DNA of 64,000 nucleotides from an uncultured Lachnospiraceae bacterium. GTDB lineage: Bacteria > Bacillota > Clostridia > Lachnospirales > Lachnospiraceae. The DNA lies in assembly GCA_934292725.1 (NCBI GenBank), contig CAKQXY010000002.1, positions 62,001-126,000 of the forward strand. The letters run 5' to 3'. Under the pieces are notes generated by a model. It did not search any database. It saw nothing but the letters and a program-made list of their open reading frames with translations, and was not told where the DNA came from. Below are positions 16,000-26,631 of the stretch, piece by piece (within the stretch, counting starts at the first letter, position 1; each line of letters starts with the position of its first letter). The translations under genes and the position numbers were made by a program.

Positions 16000-17814
16000 T
16001 CACTGGACAAAAAAAGTATAGCATCCATTGGCCAAATATGTGCCGGCTGTTACATTGGATGCCGGAAGCACTGTGAGCACTGTCGAGTTTTGGTTTTGCC
16101 GAAAAACGCCCAAAAAGGTACCACCCCACTGGCCTACTATCGGGTGGGATGGCTGTAGCCAGTGATCAACCGCCTTTAGCGCATCTGGTAGCGTGATTTG
16201 GATCTCTGATGGCACCGATCCACTCACGCTCTTGATCTGCACCATCAACACCACAATTGCAACGTGTCCTATCTTGGCATAGCAACCATATTTTCCATAG
16301 TACTCGCCAGATACGTTAACCGTTGGCGTAAAGTATGTAATCGGCATTCCCTGCCAATCAAAATTCTTTCTGGCAATGAGATTCCAACCAACGTCCAGCG
16401 CACCCTCTACCTCTGCCACTTTGCCGATGGCCATACCTTTTTTAGTAGTATCCGAGTCGTTAGCAAGCAGGATATCAATAAAAGCCGATGCTGACATTAC
16501 GTCTGAGCCGTAGTAGTCGATGAGTTTGAAACTATCTTGCAGTCTTACGCATATGTTATAGCTCGCCGCTGTATCTGCCGATACGATCACATAGCCAGAT
16601 AATGTATAAGCCGACATATCGAGTACTTTGGATTGCCACCCTGTTTCTGTGGCTTTTTTCCAATAGATTGTGCATTTTCTTCCATTTGTGCTGCCCAGCG
16701 GCGTGATACTGCCACTTGGCTTGATGCAGATATAGGCTCCTGCTGCATTAAGTGATGCATCAGTTGCCGACTTACATCGATACGCACTTACGCTGGTTAC
16801 TGCAGGCGCTGTGTATGCCTGCACAGTGATATCCTTGCTTACGGTAGTTTTCCAACCTCGGCTATCCGTTACAGTGGCCGTTACTCGGATCGCGCCAGAC
16901 TTAGTTAGTATACCCGTAGTATAAGTTGATCCTGAGTATGCTGCGCCGTCCACTGTTGAGCTGTATGATGTGATCGTTGCGCCGTACTTTCCAGTGGCAG
17001 ATATCGTTACTTTGAGCTGATCCACTCCCTGCACGTATCCAGTTACAGCAGGTGTTGTAGATCGCGGCCGCTCAAGCGTGATCGTTACCGCAGGAGCCGT
17101 TGACGATGGCACGGATGCCTTAAACACAACTGATTTTGTGCCGACAAAAGTGCCGCCGTAGTAGGTATCGCAGTAGATCGTGCCCCATCCGCTGTACTGA
17201 TTCGGAATCTCCGTAGCAAGATCTAGCGGGATCGTCCACTGACAGTTATTTTCTACTCCGGTAGCTATCGTGCCCGACTTGCTGCCCCACGCATACCGCA
17301 CAGTATGCGTAAAAGAAGCACTTGCGCGGTTGGTGTGGATATATATTGTACTGCCCATGTATCCGATATCCTGTGTTGTGCCGGGATACGTGACGCACGA
17401 CGGCTGCGATGCTCGCGCAATTTGGGTAAGCGCCATTGTGCCTGATGCTGACCATGCAGATGATGCAACCCACTTATAGGCACAGCTAAAAGATGCCGAT
17501 AGCGTTTTGCTGCCGTCTGAGTCGTGCGGGATGGTAGCTGTGCCAGAAGCAATTGTTACTGGATTGGCCTCACTTGCATGATCTGTGCCGATGCTGATTT
17601 TCACCTTTGTTCCTGAGGCACGGCTAAAAACTGTTGCTCCGTTGATTACCACGCTAATATCATGCGAGTCGTTGGAGTACCAGTTCGAACCTACAAGCCA
17701 GCCAATCAGCGCCCAGCTCACTGTTGATGAGTTGCTGTTTACGTCCGTGCTTGTCTCTGTAACTCGCAGTGCCATCTTAACATCTGCGGCTACTGCACTA
17801 TAAAATGTTACCAT
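16000..17814 (-). CDS. Phage minor structural protein, DUF859-like
   Basis: 604 aa. The N-terminal half is rich in Ser/Thr/Ala and beta-prone, with a start (SSTVSWALIGWLVG...HDSDGSKTLSASFSC) typical of DUF859 siphovirus tail proteins. IgG-like repeats follow. Near the C-terminus KKGMAIGKVAEVEGALDVGW is the standard ending of the peptidase/chaperone-free fibre class. ATG 17814 has AGGAGG 5 nt away. It probably forms part of the tail tip or a fibre. Sequence from 15807 to 15999 carries no gene I can support. Confidence 0.78.
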   Translation of the reverse strand: MVTFYSAVAADVKMALRVTETSTDVNSNSSTVSWALIGWLVGSNWYSNDSHDISVVINGATVFSRASGTKVKISIGTDHASEANPVTIASGTATIPHDSDGSKTLSASFSCAYKWVASSAWSASGTMALTQIARASQPSCVTYPGTTQDIGYMGSTIYIHTNRASASFTHTVRYAWGSKSGTIATGVENNCQWTIPLDLATEIPNQYSGWGTIYCDTYYGGTFVGTKSVVFKASVPSSTAPAVTITLERPRSTTPAVTGYVQGVDQLKVTISATGKYGATITSYSSTVDGAAYSGSTYTTGILTKSGAIRVTATVTDSRGWKTTVSKDITVQAYTAPAVTSVSAYRCKSATDASLNAAGAYICIKPSGSITPLGSTNGRKCTIYWKKATETGWQSKVLDMSAYTLSGYVIVSADTAASYNICVRLQDSFKLIDYYGSDVMSASAFIDILLANDSDTTKKGMAIGKVAEVEGALDVGWNLIARKNFDWQGMPITYFTPTVNVSGEYYGKYGCYAKIGHVAIVVLMVQIKSVSGSVPSEIQITLPDALKAVDHWLQPSHPIVGQWGGTFLGVFRQNQNSTVLTVLPASNVTAGTYLANGCYTFFVQ

Positions 17815-17823
17815 TTTTCCTCC

Positions 17824-20800
17824 TTAACTTATCCGCAGATGCCGTCCAGATTTTGTGATTACGAGTCCAAGAATATTTGCTGTAGTCGTTACCACCAGAT
17901 TGGAGTTGTACAGCTGGTTATTGGTATAATAAGCCACTACCTGTCCCGACTGCATAAAGCAGATTCTATCGTTTCGAATTTCCAATGTGATCGGGCTATC
18001 CGACTTTCCAAGTGCGATGCCGTTTTGCGTGAGCCTTATATATGTTTCCAGTTGTGCCCACTTATCATCTGATGAGCTACCAACCTTTGATACGTTCTGC
18101 TCAATCGTTTTGAAACGTGCCTCGATTGCATCCGGTGTTTGCGATAACTGGGACTCCACCTGCTTTTTATAGGTTTCCAGATCATCCTCTTTCACGTAAG
18201 ATTGCATTGCCTTGGAAAGTGCCTCTGTAGCCGTTTTAAGCGATTCCACCTGTGTGGTTACAGTCGTTACTGTAGTTGATACCTGGTCGGCTGTAGACTG
18301 TGCCTGGTCGATGCCTGCGTCAATCTCCTCTGGCGCCAACGTCCAATCCGTCTCGTGATCACCTGCCTCAACTTTGATTTTTGATAAAACCATAGCAACC
18401 GTATCTTTTTTCATAAACCTCACAAAAAGATTGGCTTTTAAGGTGTCGTCCTTTGTCGTAGCCGTGAGACTGTAATGCCTCTTAGCCGTCGTGCCTGCCG
18501 GATATGTGATACTGCCGGCTGAGTGCCATGGAGGCTGCCTTATCCACACTTGCGTTGTGTAGTCAGCTGATAGCGCTGACTCGGCTTGCAAATCAAAGCT
18601 TACTGTGTATGTATATCCAGACTTTTTCACTGCATCCCACACCTGTGGCTTATACAGTGGGATCTCCAGATCATAGTTATCTGTGCCGTTTGGTACCAGC
18701 CGTAGGCTCTCTGAATTTTGAGCATAATTTCGGCCACCAATCCTCAGATTTTTGATTTCTGTGGTAATATCTTCCTTCCAGACTTTCTCCTTGATCTGAG
18801 TTTCCATTGTTTCTAACGATGAGCCTTGCTTTGTCACCGTCTTTTTGATGGTCTCCAGATTTTGAGCATTATCATAGCCCTTCTGGTTGGCATCGTTTAA
18901 AGCTTGTGCCAAGATCGGAGTTGTGGTTGATGTCGTATTGTCCGACCACGTTATATAAGATCTTGTCCACAGGTAGTGATCTGGCTGCCACGATGGTTGT
19001 GTATTCGACCACGATCCGCCTGTCTGGGACGTTTTGGACGTTGACAGGTAGTACTGCGGCACGATGGACTTGACGCCTTTTCCGGTCGCTCCAGTATCGC
19101 CCTTCACACCCGCTGCGCCAGTATCGCCTTTCGCGCCAGTTGCTCCAGTGTTTCCGGTGATACAAGCCGACTGGCCGTATGTCACTGTACCGTCCTGCGC
19201 CGTTGTCTTGGTACGCGACCATATGTAGCAACCCTGAGTCGCTGTGACTGCTCCGGACTGCCATGTGCCGCCTTTTAGTTCGGTGGCAGAAGTGCTTTTG
19301 TAGTATTCCACTGACATGGCTGCCACTGTCTTGCTGGCTGTGTTTGCAGCGTTTTCTGCCTTCTTTTTGGCATCATCTGCATTGCTTTTGGCATCCGTGG
19401 CAGTCTGATTGATCTTCTCAACATACTCTGATAATTTCTCATCTTGGATTTTAATGTATTTTCCGTCGATACCATTGACGTATATACGATTCAGGATTGC
19501 ATCTCCTGATACATCCAGTCCAATCGGATATGTTTTTCCACCATCTGTACTTATACCGATAGCTTCCACTGTTATTTTCCAGACTATCATGGAGTCAGAT
19601 AGTTCTGGCTTGTCATGCATATAGTATATAACACTGCCATCCGGCTGCTTGTCCTTTGTGCAATACATTCCTGAGCTGCTCTCTAGCCTTTTTGCCAAAT
19701 TTTCAATCGCAGTGTCTCTTGCCTTGCGTTCTTCTGTTACTAACTTTTTTACTTCTTCATAGGTCTTCGATGCTTCAGAAGTATATTTACTACTGTTTCG
19801 TATTGCTGAAACAGCACTATTTTTAAGCGTTGTAATTCCAAAAAAAGTAAAGCTGATATCAGTCAAAACAGTCTGATACTTTCGCCCTTTTCGGTCCTCT
19901 ATATACACATGGTCCATAAATTCAGCAAGCGGATATGCAATGTGATCACCATTGAAATCACGTAAGTGCACTCCTACCAATCTCTGCCCAATCGAATCTA
20001 CAAGCAGTTGTTCCTGCCCTGTCGCCAGCGGATTATCAATCTCAAGAATATACCCCTCCTGCCCGCATAAAAATGTCTGATCCTCTTCGGAAGTTTTTCC
20101 TTTTACTTTCATTCTAATGCCGGTGATTACTACATCTTCGGTTCCAATCTTCAAAGAATCAAAATTGCGAAGTTCCTGAAGCTGTGCATTCTTCTGAGTG
20201 AACGTGGAAAAATCATAAGATAAAACTTCCAAAGTTCCTTGTCGGCTGATCCTTGCATTTCCAGCGGCCAGCATTGCTAGATATCCAAACACCCTACGAA
20301 ATGTAAGATTACTTCCAGATGGTTTTTCTTGAATTATAAAATTGCAATTGCGAAATGATGTGTTTCCGGGCTGAATTCCGCAGTGTTCGCACATTTCGAT
20401 AAATAGCGTAGATGCCGATACAGGAAATGCCAAATCACTGTAAAATTCTTTATCTGCTCGGTACATATCATCTGCTGCTGTTACGATTACAGTTTGTCCA
20501 TACGTTTCTGGCTTGGTTACAGTGAAATAACCATATTCAATCTTTTCAATGCTCTTTGACAATTGAAATGTTAAATACAACCTGATTTTTGCACCAACAA
20601 AATCATATTTTTCCAAATGTTCATCATCATTCATCAGTTCAACTTGAACCTGCCGCTGAATAGCAGCTCCAAGAGGTAGACCATTACTCCCAGCTCCATC
20701 CGTGATCGAATTGTTCGATACTGTAAAGTCATCCTCTGTTAATGAGAGCTTCGTTCCATCTAAAAATGTCACCTCCGCCTGCTCTTTAAAATCAGTTCGC

Positions 20801-20841
20801 ATTTCCATCTGCTCACGAAATTCACTGGATACATGAATCAT
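17824..20841 (-). CDS. Tail-associated protein (Tal/prophage endopeptidase tail type) with collagen-like insert
   Basis: 1005-aa central tail-tip protein. The first about 350 residues resemble the structural hub domain of Tal proteins (FTVTKPETYGQTVIVTAADDMYRAD). A coiled coil follows, then a collagen-like run of Gly-X-Thr triplets (about 565-590), a jelly-roll carbohydrate-binding-like domain (NYAQNSESL...GDHETDWTLAPEE, about 720-850) and a C-terminal helix-beta tail. It directs fibre attachment and possibly wall penetration. I see no clear catalytic motif. ATG 20841 follows GAGGTGATG. Confidence 0.85.
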   Translation of the reverse strand: MIHVSSEFREQMEMRTDFKEQAEVTFLDGTKLSLTEDDFTVSNNSITDGAGSNGLPLGAAIQRQVQVELMNDDEHLEKYDFVGAKIRLYLTFQLSKSIEKIEYGYFTVTKPETYGQTVIVTAADDMYRADKEFYSDLAFPVSASTLFIEMCEHCGIQPGNTSFRNCNFIIQEKPSGSNLTFRRVFGYLAMLAAGNARISRQGTLEVLSYDFSTFTQKNAQLQELRNFDSLKIGTEDVVITGIRMKVKGKTSEEDQTFLCGQEGYILEIDNPLATGQEQLLVDSIGQRLVGVHLRDFNGDHIAYPLAEFMDHVYIEDRKGRKYQTVLTDISFTFFGITTLKNSAVSAIRNSSKYTSEASKTYEEVKKLVTEERKARDTAIENLAKRLESSSGMYCTKDKQPDGSVIYYMHDKPELSDSMIVWKITVEAIGISTDGGKTYPIGLDVSGDAILNRIYVNGIDGKYIKIQDEKLSEYVEKINQTATDAKSNADDAKKKAENAANTASKTVAAMSVEYYKSTSATELKGGTWQSGAVTATQGCYIWSRTKTTAQDGTVTYGQSACITGNTGATGAKGDTGAAGVKGDTGATGKGVKSIVPQYYLSTSKTSQTGGSWSNTQPSWQPDHYLWTRSYITWSDNTTSTTTPILAQALNDANQKGYDNAQNLETIKKTVTKQGSSLETMETQIKEKVWKEDITTEIKNLRIGGRNYAQNSESLRLVPNGTDNYDLEIPLYKPQVWDAVKKSGYTYTVSFDLQAESALSADYTTQVWIRQPPWHSAGSITYPAGTTAKRHYSLTATTKDDTLKANLFVRFMKKDTVAMVLSKIKVEAGDHETDWTLAPEEIDAGIDQAQSTADQVSTTVTTVTTQVESLKTATEALSKAMQSYVKEDDLETYKKQVESQLSQTPDAIEARFKTIEQNVSKVGSSSDDKWAQLETYIRLTQNGIALGKSDSPITLEIRNDRICFMQSGQVVAYYTNNQLYNSNLVVTTTANILGLVITKSGRHLRIS

Positions 20842-20852
20842 TTATCATCACC

Positions 20853-21242
20853 TCACTTTCTTGCTGGTTTAACCGGATTAATTCCAGTCATATTAAAACT
20901 CAAAGAACTAAATTTTTCCTCATTTTCTTTTAAAGTGCCTATTTTACAGTCACCTTTTCCCACGTAAAATACATCATCACGCCAGCAACCATAATATGGA
21001 CTAAAATAGTGCAGCGTGAAATTACGTTGAATTACTAATTGCAGAATCTCTGATACCTTCTCTGCCGGAACATTTGTAGCTGTATAGCTTTCCTGCTCAG
21101 CTGTAAAAAGCGGAGTGAAATGCCCCACTCCGCTCTGTACTCTTACACTGTCTTCTGAATAGGTTGTGACAAAGCTATGCTGCAGATCTTTATCTGGCTG
21201 ATGAATTACAATCCCATCAATCATTATCACTTCGTCCTGCAT
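20853..21242 (-). CDS. Distal-tail (Dit-like) small tail protein
   Basis: 129 aa, in the position of the distal tail protein between tape measure and Tal. Beta-rich, with YYGCWRDDVFYVGKGD in the middle. ATG 21242 has a GGAGG site. Assignment rests on gene order and size, since no specific motif is known to me. It could instead be a DUF6711-type protein. Confidence 0.6.
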   Translation of the reverse strand: MQDEVIMIDGIVIHQPDKDLQHSFVTTYSEDSVRVQSGVGHFTPLFTAEQESYTATNVPAEKVSEILQLVIQRNFTLHYFSPYYGCWRDDVFYVGKGDCKIGTLKENEEKFSSLSFNMTGINPVKPARK

Positions 21243-21251
21243 GATTCCTCC

Positions 21252-24200
21252 TTACGCTAACTCAAATGGATTATTACCTGACTGATCCTGTCTTGCCCGA
21301 GCTTCTTCCATCATCTCATCAAACAGCACTCGTCGATTGATCTGCGCGGTAAAACGGTATGTCCGACTTCCACCACTATCCCTACTTTGCAATTCTTCTC
21401 GCATGATCTGGCGCAGTAGACTTTCTGGTGTCTCAATGTTCGTTCCCCGCTTCTGATCACCCAAAACTGCAAGAAATTCGCTTTGCGGAGGAATAACAGC
21501 TCCGGTTGCCAATCGTGTGATTCTTCCCCAACTTACCGTGCCAACATTCGGATGCCAGCCAGTTCCGCCCAATCCTGGAACCCAATCTGGAACTGTGAAA
21601 CCAATCTTATTGATTCCGCCTATTACCCAATTCAATCCGCTTTCAACCGCACTGATCATACCATTAACCAAATCAATTACGGCATTAATTGGTGTTTTTG
21701 CCAATCCAACAATCATGTCAAAAAAGCCTCCGAAAATCGTAACAATTCCACTCCAAGCCTTACTCCAATTTCCCGTAAATACTCCAGTTAAGAAATCAAT
21801 TAAACCACTAAAGATCTTCTTTATTCCTCCAAAAAACTGTGATACTCCGCTGAAAAAATCATTAATGACCTGCCCTGCTGAGCCAAAAACTGTGGTCCAA
21901 TCTGTAAGGAATAATGATTTTAACCATTCTACAAAGCCTGCCATCCATTCTTTCACTTCGTCCCAATGCATGATAATCAGCGCAACTGCACCGGCTACAA
22001 CCGCAACTATCGCCACTATAGCAAGCGTTGTCGGTCCACCAATCATCGCTACAACCGCTTTCAGTGCTGAAATTAGTCCTCCAGCGCCCTGAATCGTAGT
22101 TATTATGGTTTTAATTGCTGATACTGCAGATGCTATCGCCGGCCCCATCTTTATCGCTGCCAAAAATGCAAGAATCAATGTTGTTGCAAGAATCACAGGT
22201 GCTGGTAACTCACTAAATGCAGTCAAAAGTCCATCAATCAGAGCTTTTCCGGCCTCATACAGCTGTGATGCCAAACCAATCCAGTCAATGGCATTTAGCA
22301 TATCTGCGATTGTCTGACCAACTGCATGCCAATCTGTATTTTGAGCTGCTGTAGTAATCATTGTCAGCAATCCTAACACAAACGCTGAAATACTTGCACC
22401 AATCGTTTCACCATCAATTGCTGCAATTGCTCCATTGATTCCATTCGCCAATGCCAATCCTACTTGTGACCAATTAAGCGTTGTAACAAAACCATAGAAC
22501 ATATTCCATGCAATCATGAACTTCTGTCCGATAAGATTTCCAAGATTCCACCACTCAACTGTATCCACCAGACTATTCATTCCTCTGGCAAAGCAAGATC
22601 CTAACAATTTCCAGTCTATTCCAGTGATCAACAGTAACAGTGTATTAACGATTGTATTGATTCCATCTCCAACGGTTTTGCCCATCAGATCCCAGTTGAT
22701 ATTTCGAACCAGACTATTAAAAGTTTGAGTAAATGCATTGACAAAATATGTTATCTTGGGTCCGACTTTTTCCCAGGATATTGCATCATCCACTTTTGCC
22801 AACACGGAATTGATTTTAGAAGCCAGCAACTCACCAAGGCCATCCCAATCTTGAGCAGCAATTAATGCCTTAATCTTATCTGCAAAGTCTTTGATCGCTG
22901 AATCAATCGGAACCTCCTCAAACATTTCTGATGCACTCGGCGGCTTATATCCAGGGATGGAACCTCCACCACTTCCTCCTGTGTCTCCTGCTCCCGAATC
23001 CTTATTTGACTCATACCGATCAATCTCGTCTAAGGGGCTTAGGTAACTGTCTGCTGCTTTTGCAGCATCCTTTAATCCCTTAGCTGCATCCCCTGCTCCT
23101 GACGCCGTATCTTGTAGCCCTGCCGCAAAATCTTCCTGTACTGGAATCGCTTTTTTAAAGGATTTTGCGCCAGTCAGCGTTGCGAAAAACATTCCAACAT
23201 AAGTTGCCGCTCGTGCCAATAAATTGATAAAACCAGTCAGAATCGGTGCCACTACTGTCAAAATCGGTGAAAAGGCCGTCGCAAACGCATTTTTCAAATA
23301 TGTCAATGCAGTCAACAACATTGAAATAGATGTGTTGGTCTGATCCGATGCCTGTGCTAAATTCTGAAAGCCACCAGTTACGCCAGATGTCAGCATCTGT
23401 AAAAGACGCGATACACCCCCAAACAGGATCGTTGTTTGAATAACACGTAAAAGAGACATTCCTGTTTGATCAGAATGTCTCCCAAGATTTTTCATAGCTG
23501 CAATACCTTTTCCGGACATTGCAGCCATTCTCTTTACTGCTGATGATGCTTTATCAAACTTCCCACTTAACGTATTGGTCAGACGGTTTAATACGGATTC
23601 CTGTTTATTTACTTTTGACAGACTTTTTTCATACTCCTGCAGCTGTGCATTTAACTGTTGAATTTTAGCAGCATTTTGATCATATTCTTTATAACCCGAG
23701 CCTACTCCAGCTTTTAACAGTTCTTCCTGTCTTGCTTTTAGCCTTGCCAGATCCTGATTCAGTTCAACAATCTTCTGATCACCAACTTCTGCATTGTCCG
23801 CAATTGCCTGCAAGCGAGTTGCTTCCTCTGCCGCAGAAGATTCCTTCTGCTTCGTTCTTACCAGATTTTTTTCATACTCTTTCAGTTCTTCACTAAGTGT
23901 ATGTATAGCTATAACATTTCGATCATATTCTTTATAACCTGGCCCTACTCCAGCTTTTGACAGTTCCTCCTGTCTTTCCTTTAACCACCTTAAGTTTTTG
24001 CTATCATCTGCAATATGTCGGTCGCTATATTCCGAGTTCTTAAAGGTCTCGTAGAGATGATCTGCCCCTCTTATTGCCGCATCTTCTTTCTGTCGCAATT
24101 TCTCTAATTTTTCTTGTGCTTCTTCAAGTTTTTGACTAATAGATGACACATCTGGCAAGAGCCAAGCTTCTCCATTCTCTTCCAGTTTTCTTTTTTGATT

Positions 24201-24623
24201 TTGTAACTCCTCTATGGCATCTCTAACGTCTCTTAAACCCTCCAGCTTTCCATCTACATCTGCTTCGCTAAACCCTAAATCAAGCCATTCATCTCTTATG
24301 TTTGTAAGTTCACTTTTCTTCTTTTCTAAATTTTCAAGTTCAGCAGTTAACTTCTTGTATTGCTCCGTCTCAATTTTCTGCTCTGACAGTTCTTTTAATT
24401 TTTCTTTCAGTTGCTCAACTTTCCGTTCCTGCTTCTTATATCCATCACTTAACTCTGAAAGTACATCAATCTGCTTTTTGAGTGAAACAGAAGCTTCATC
24501 GCCAATTGCAGATATCTTATCAGCCGTTCTTTTTGCTGCCCATTCCAGATCTTTCACACCAATTTTAAAACCTTTCGTATCAAGATCTACTTGTATTTTC
24601 AGACTACCATCTGACTCTGCCAT
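21252..24623 (-). CDS. Tape measure protein
   Basis: 1123 aa; sets tail length and is carried in the tail tube. The N-terminal about 350 residues are coiled coil, with an internal duplication: RQEELSKAGVGPGYKEYD and RQEELLKAGVGSGYKEYD begin two related segments. Hydrophobic helices lie at about 380-480. A Gly-rich linker and a long region of repeated amphipathic helices with Trp (NWSQVGLALANGI, DWHAVGQTIADML) follow. A strongly hydrophobic stretch around 830-880 may span the host membrane during DNA entry. It ends with a conserved WVPGLGGTGWHPN. ATG 24623 follows AAGGAGGTGAG. Confidence 0.93.
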   Translation of the reverse strand: MAESDGSLKIQVDLDTKGFKIGVKDLEWAAKRTADKISAIGDEASVSLKKQIDVLSELSDGYKKQERKVEQLKEKLKELSEQKIETEQYKKLTAELENLEKKKSELTNIRDEWLDLGFSEADVDGKLEGLRDVRDAIEELQNQKRKLEENGEAWLLPDVSSISQKLEEAQEKLEKLRQKEDAAIRGADHLYETFKNSEYSDRHIADDSKNLRWLKERQEELSKAGVGPGYKEYDRNVIAIHTLSEELKEYEKNLVRTKQKESSAAEEATRLQAIADNAEVGDQKIVELNQDLARLKARQEELLKAGVGSGYKEYDQNAAKIQQLNAQLQEYEKSLSKVNKQESVLNRLTNTLSGKFDKASSAVKRMAAMSGKGIAAMKNLGRHSDQTGMSLLRVIQTTILFGGVSRLLQMLTSGVTGGFQNLAQASDQTNTSISMLLTALTYLKNAFATAFSPILTVVAPILTGFINLLARAATYVGMFFATLTGAKSFKKAIPVQEDFAAGLQDTASGAGDAAKGLKDAAKAADSYLSPLDEIDRYESNKDSGAGDTGGSGGGSIPGYKPPSASEMFEEVPIDSAIKDFADKIKALIAAQDWDGLGELLASKINSVLAKVDDAISWEKVGPKITYFVNAFTQTFNSLVRNINWDLMGKTVGDGINTIVNTLLLLITGIDWKLLGSCFARGMNSLVDTVEWWNLGNLIGQKFMIAWNMFYGFVTTLNWSQVGLALANGINGAIAAIDGETIGASISAFVLGLLTMITTAAQNTDWHAVGQTIADMLNAIDWIGLASQLYEAGKALIDGLLTAFSELPAPVILATTLILAFLAAIKMGPAIASAVSAIKTIITTIQGAGGLISALKAVVAMIGGPTTLAIVAIVAVVAGAVALIIMHWDEVKEWMAGFVEWLKSLFLTDWTTVFGSAGQVINDFFSGVSQFFGGIKKIFSGLIDFLTGVFTGNWSKAWSGIVTIFGGFFDMIVGLAKTPINAVIDLVNGMISAVESGLNWVIGGINKIGFTVPDWVPGLGGTGWHPNVGTVSWGRITRLATGAVIPPQSEFLAVLGDQKRGTNIETPESLLRQIMREELQSRDSGGSRTYRFTAQINRRVLFDEMMEEARARQDQSGNNPFELA

Positions 24624-24638
24624 TGGCGTCTCACCTCC

Positions 24639-25202
24639 TTAATCAAATAGTGCAAGCAGTTCCTTCTGTTTCTGCTTTTCTTCCTCTGAATAACGCTTTT
24701 TCAGATCGATCATGCTGCGATTTTTCTGGTAAAATTCCTGCTCCCACTTTTCCAGTTTCTGATGCTTCTGTTTTTTCTGACGGATACTCAATACTTGCGA
24801 AAAAAGGCTCTCACCAATTTCCATATATGCACCAGCAAATGTCCACCAATGCATATATGGAATGGCTCGAACCTCTTTTCCGATTACTTTATTTACCGCA
24901 GGGATAATCAGTCCAGCGTCCTGTTCCCAGTTCATGAGTGCAGGAGATTGTGTCTCTTCTGTCTTTTCTTCTCCAAGATCAAGGAACCAGCGTGCTTTCC
25001 CACAAGCTTCCTTGTAAAGTTTAGGCGACATTGATGCAAAATCTTCAAATAAAATATCAAGACAAATCATCCACTGCTCATCTTCTTCATAATTGGGATC
25101 ACCGAAATATTTCAAAATATCCAATGCCACCCGAAAATCACTACGAATAGTCCAATCTTTATTACCTACAGTCAATGACTGAGGAAGCTCCCACGCACTC
25201 AT
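24639..25202 (-). CDS. Gp15-family tail assembly protein
   Basis: 187 aa matching the phage Gp15 pattern: RVALDILKYFGDPN, helical core, MHWWTFAGAYMEIGES, and a charged helical C-terminus ending KKRYSEEEKQKQKELLALFD. It occupies the second tail-chaperone position before the tape measure gene. The start overlaps the preceding stop as ATGA, so translation is coupled. I see no frameshift signal, unlike lambda G/GT. Confidence 0.82.
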   Translation of the reverse strand: MSAWELPQSLTVGNKDWTIRSDFRVALDILKYFGDPNYEEDEQWMICLDILFEDFASMSPKLYKEACGKARWFLDLGEEKTEETQSPALMNWEQDAGLIIPAVNKVIGKEVRAIPYMHWWTFAGAYMEIGESLFSQVLSIRQKKQKHQKLEKWEQEFYQKNRSMIDLKKRYSEEEKQKQKELLALFD

Positions 25203-25621
25203 TTCACAACATGATATTTTGCAGTGGCTTTCCTGATCTTCTTCATCTTCTTTTCTATACGCTCATTCGTTACTTTTTCGATAATACTTCGAATGCCATC
25301 AAGTACGACCTCAAAGAAGAAATCACCATTCTGAACCGGGGTAAGCGGACCGCATTTGCCGAAAATACTGTCTGACACCGGGTAATTAAATAAATGGTCA
25401 AACTGCTCTCTGATCTGACTAGAAAACTTCTTTACAATCTCTTCATTCCCCTCATTTTCATTAAATGACACATTATTAAAGAATTCAACCACAGAGCCAT
25501 ATCTGTTTACAATATCGGTATCAGTCGGTACAAACTCGAACTCTCCTATCTTCTTGCCGTTTTCGTTTTCTACATCGACTGTAACGGCACCAGTATCAAC
25601 TTTTAATGTTAATTTTTCCAT
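25199..25621 (-). CDS. Tail assembly chaperone
   Basis: 140 aa, acidic N-terminus and basic C-terminal helix (ERIEKKMKKIRKATAKY). It lies between the tail tube gene and the Gp15 gene, where tail assembly chaperones occur. The final codons overlap the next start by 4 nt. The family is assigned by position and general pattern (KKIGEFEFVPTDTDIVNRY). Confidence 0.7.
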   Translation of the reverse strand: MEKLTLKVDTGAVTVDVENENGKKIGEFEFVPTDTDIVNRYGSVVEFFNNVSFNENEGNEEIVKKFSSQIREQFDHLFNYPVSDSIFGKCGPLTPVQNGDFFFEVVLDGIRSIIEKVTNERIEKKMKKIRKATAKYHVVK

Positions 25622-25636
25622 TAGCTCTCCTTTTCA

Positions 25637-26164
25637 TTACTCTTCCGGTGTAAACTTCTTTGTTCCCGGAACATAAAGACCCTTTACTCTGTTCCCTGTA
25701 TAATCCACCTGATACGGAATCTGATATCCTGCCACAGAACCGCCATAGCTCTTAGGAGTTACATAACAGTCTTCCTTCCAAGCAACAAATCCAGCTGTTG
25801 CATCACCTTCCCACATATGCACTTCAAGAACTTCTGTCTTACAATGCGTGTCATCCTTATATCGGTGATCAACAATCTCCTGAAGCTTCTCAAAAAGTGG
25901 ATCTCCAACAACCGCATAAAATGTATCTGCATCAATCGCTGGACTATATCCGCTATTTGTAAAGGAAACTGCTCCTGTTACATCTTCTTTTGTTTCTGTA
26001 TCTGGATTCAGTTCAATATTTAACTCTTCCAAATCCTTTCCCAGACGTACCCAGTTAGGTGTTTCTTCTCCAATTGCAGTATTCAGCAGATGTGCCATAT
26101 ACTTTCGCTCAATTTTGCCTGTTATTTTCTCACTTGCGTGTAACTGTAAATTTAACTTAATCAT
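25637..26164 (-). CDS. Major tail (tube) protein
   Basis: 175 aa. YMAHLLNTAIGEETPNWVRLGKDLEELN is a familiar opening of Firmicutes siphovirus tube subunits. A beta-rich core and VAGYQIPYQVDYTGNRVKGLYVPG follow. It polymerises around the tape measure protein into the tail tube. ATG 26164 follows GGAGGGAAAG. Confidence 0.82.
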   Translation of the reverse strand: MIKLNLQLHASEKITGKIERKYMAHLLNTAIGEETPNWVRLGKDLEELNIELNPDTETKEDVTGAVSFTNSGYSPAIDADTFYAVVGDPLFEKLQEIVDHRYKDDTHCKTEVLEVHMWEGDATAGFVAWKEDCYVTPKSYGGSVAGYQIPYQVDYTGNRVKGLYVPGTKKFTPEE

Positions 26165-26178
26165 TCTTTCCCTCCAAT

Positions 26179-26631
26179 CTACAATCCAAGCGGATCTGAT
26201 TCTATTTCTTTATAAGTGATCTGGCACTGTACCATATACCTTGCCCATCCTTCCTCTGCATTGACCCCTGCCAGATTGGGCATGTTCTGCAAAACTTCCA
26301 TCTTTTCAATTTTGCAATTTTCCGGGAACACAGGATATTTCTTCTCACGTTCCTGTGACTCCAACCATTCCATAAATTGCTGAACAAAATTCATACATTG
26401 CAAATTTAAATCGTCACCATCAGTTGAATAACTTTTTACAATCACTATTGCAAAGCCATATGTTTTTTCCTTGTCTCCATTTATGTACTCTTTGATGACT
26501 TTTCCTGCATAATTGGTAACAAGTGCAAAACTATCATCTGATTCCGGTGAAAAATTAAAGCTCAAAATATTTCCTGCCAATTCTTGTACTTTTGGCTCAA
26601 AATACGCTTTCACAGAATCATGAATTGTCAT
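26179..26631 (-). CDS. Tail terminator / minor capsid protein (Minor_capsid_3-like)
   Basis: 150 aa. Gene order and sequence (ILSFNFSPESDDSFALVTNYAGK, MNFVQQFMEWLESQ) fit the minor-capsid-3 family, which probably ends the tail tube and joins it to the head. Starts by ATGA overlap with the upstream gene. Confidence 0.65.
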   Translation of the reverse strand: MTIHDSVKAYFEPKVQELAGNILSFNFSPESDDSFALVTNYAGKVIKEYINGDKEKTYGFAIVIVKSYSTDGDDLNLQCMNFVQQFMEWLESQEREKKYPVFPENCKIEKMEVLQNMPNLAGVNAEEGWARYMVQCQITYKEIESDPLGL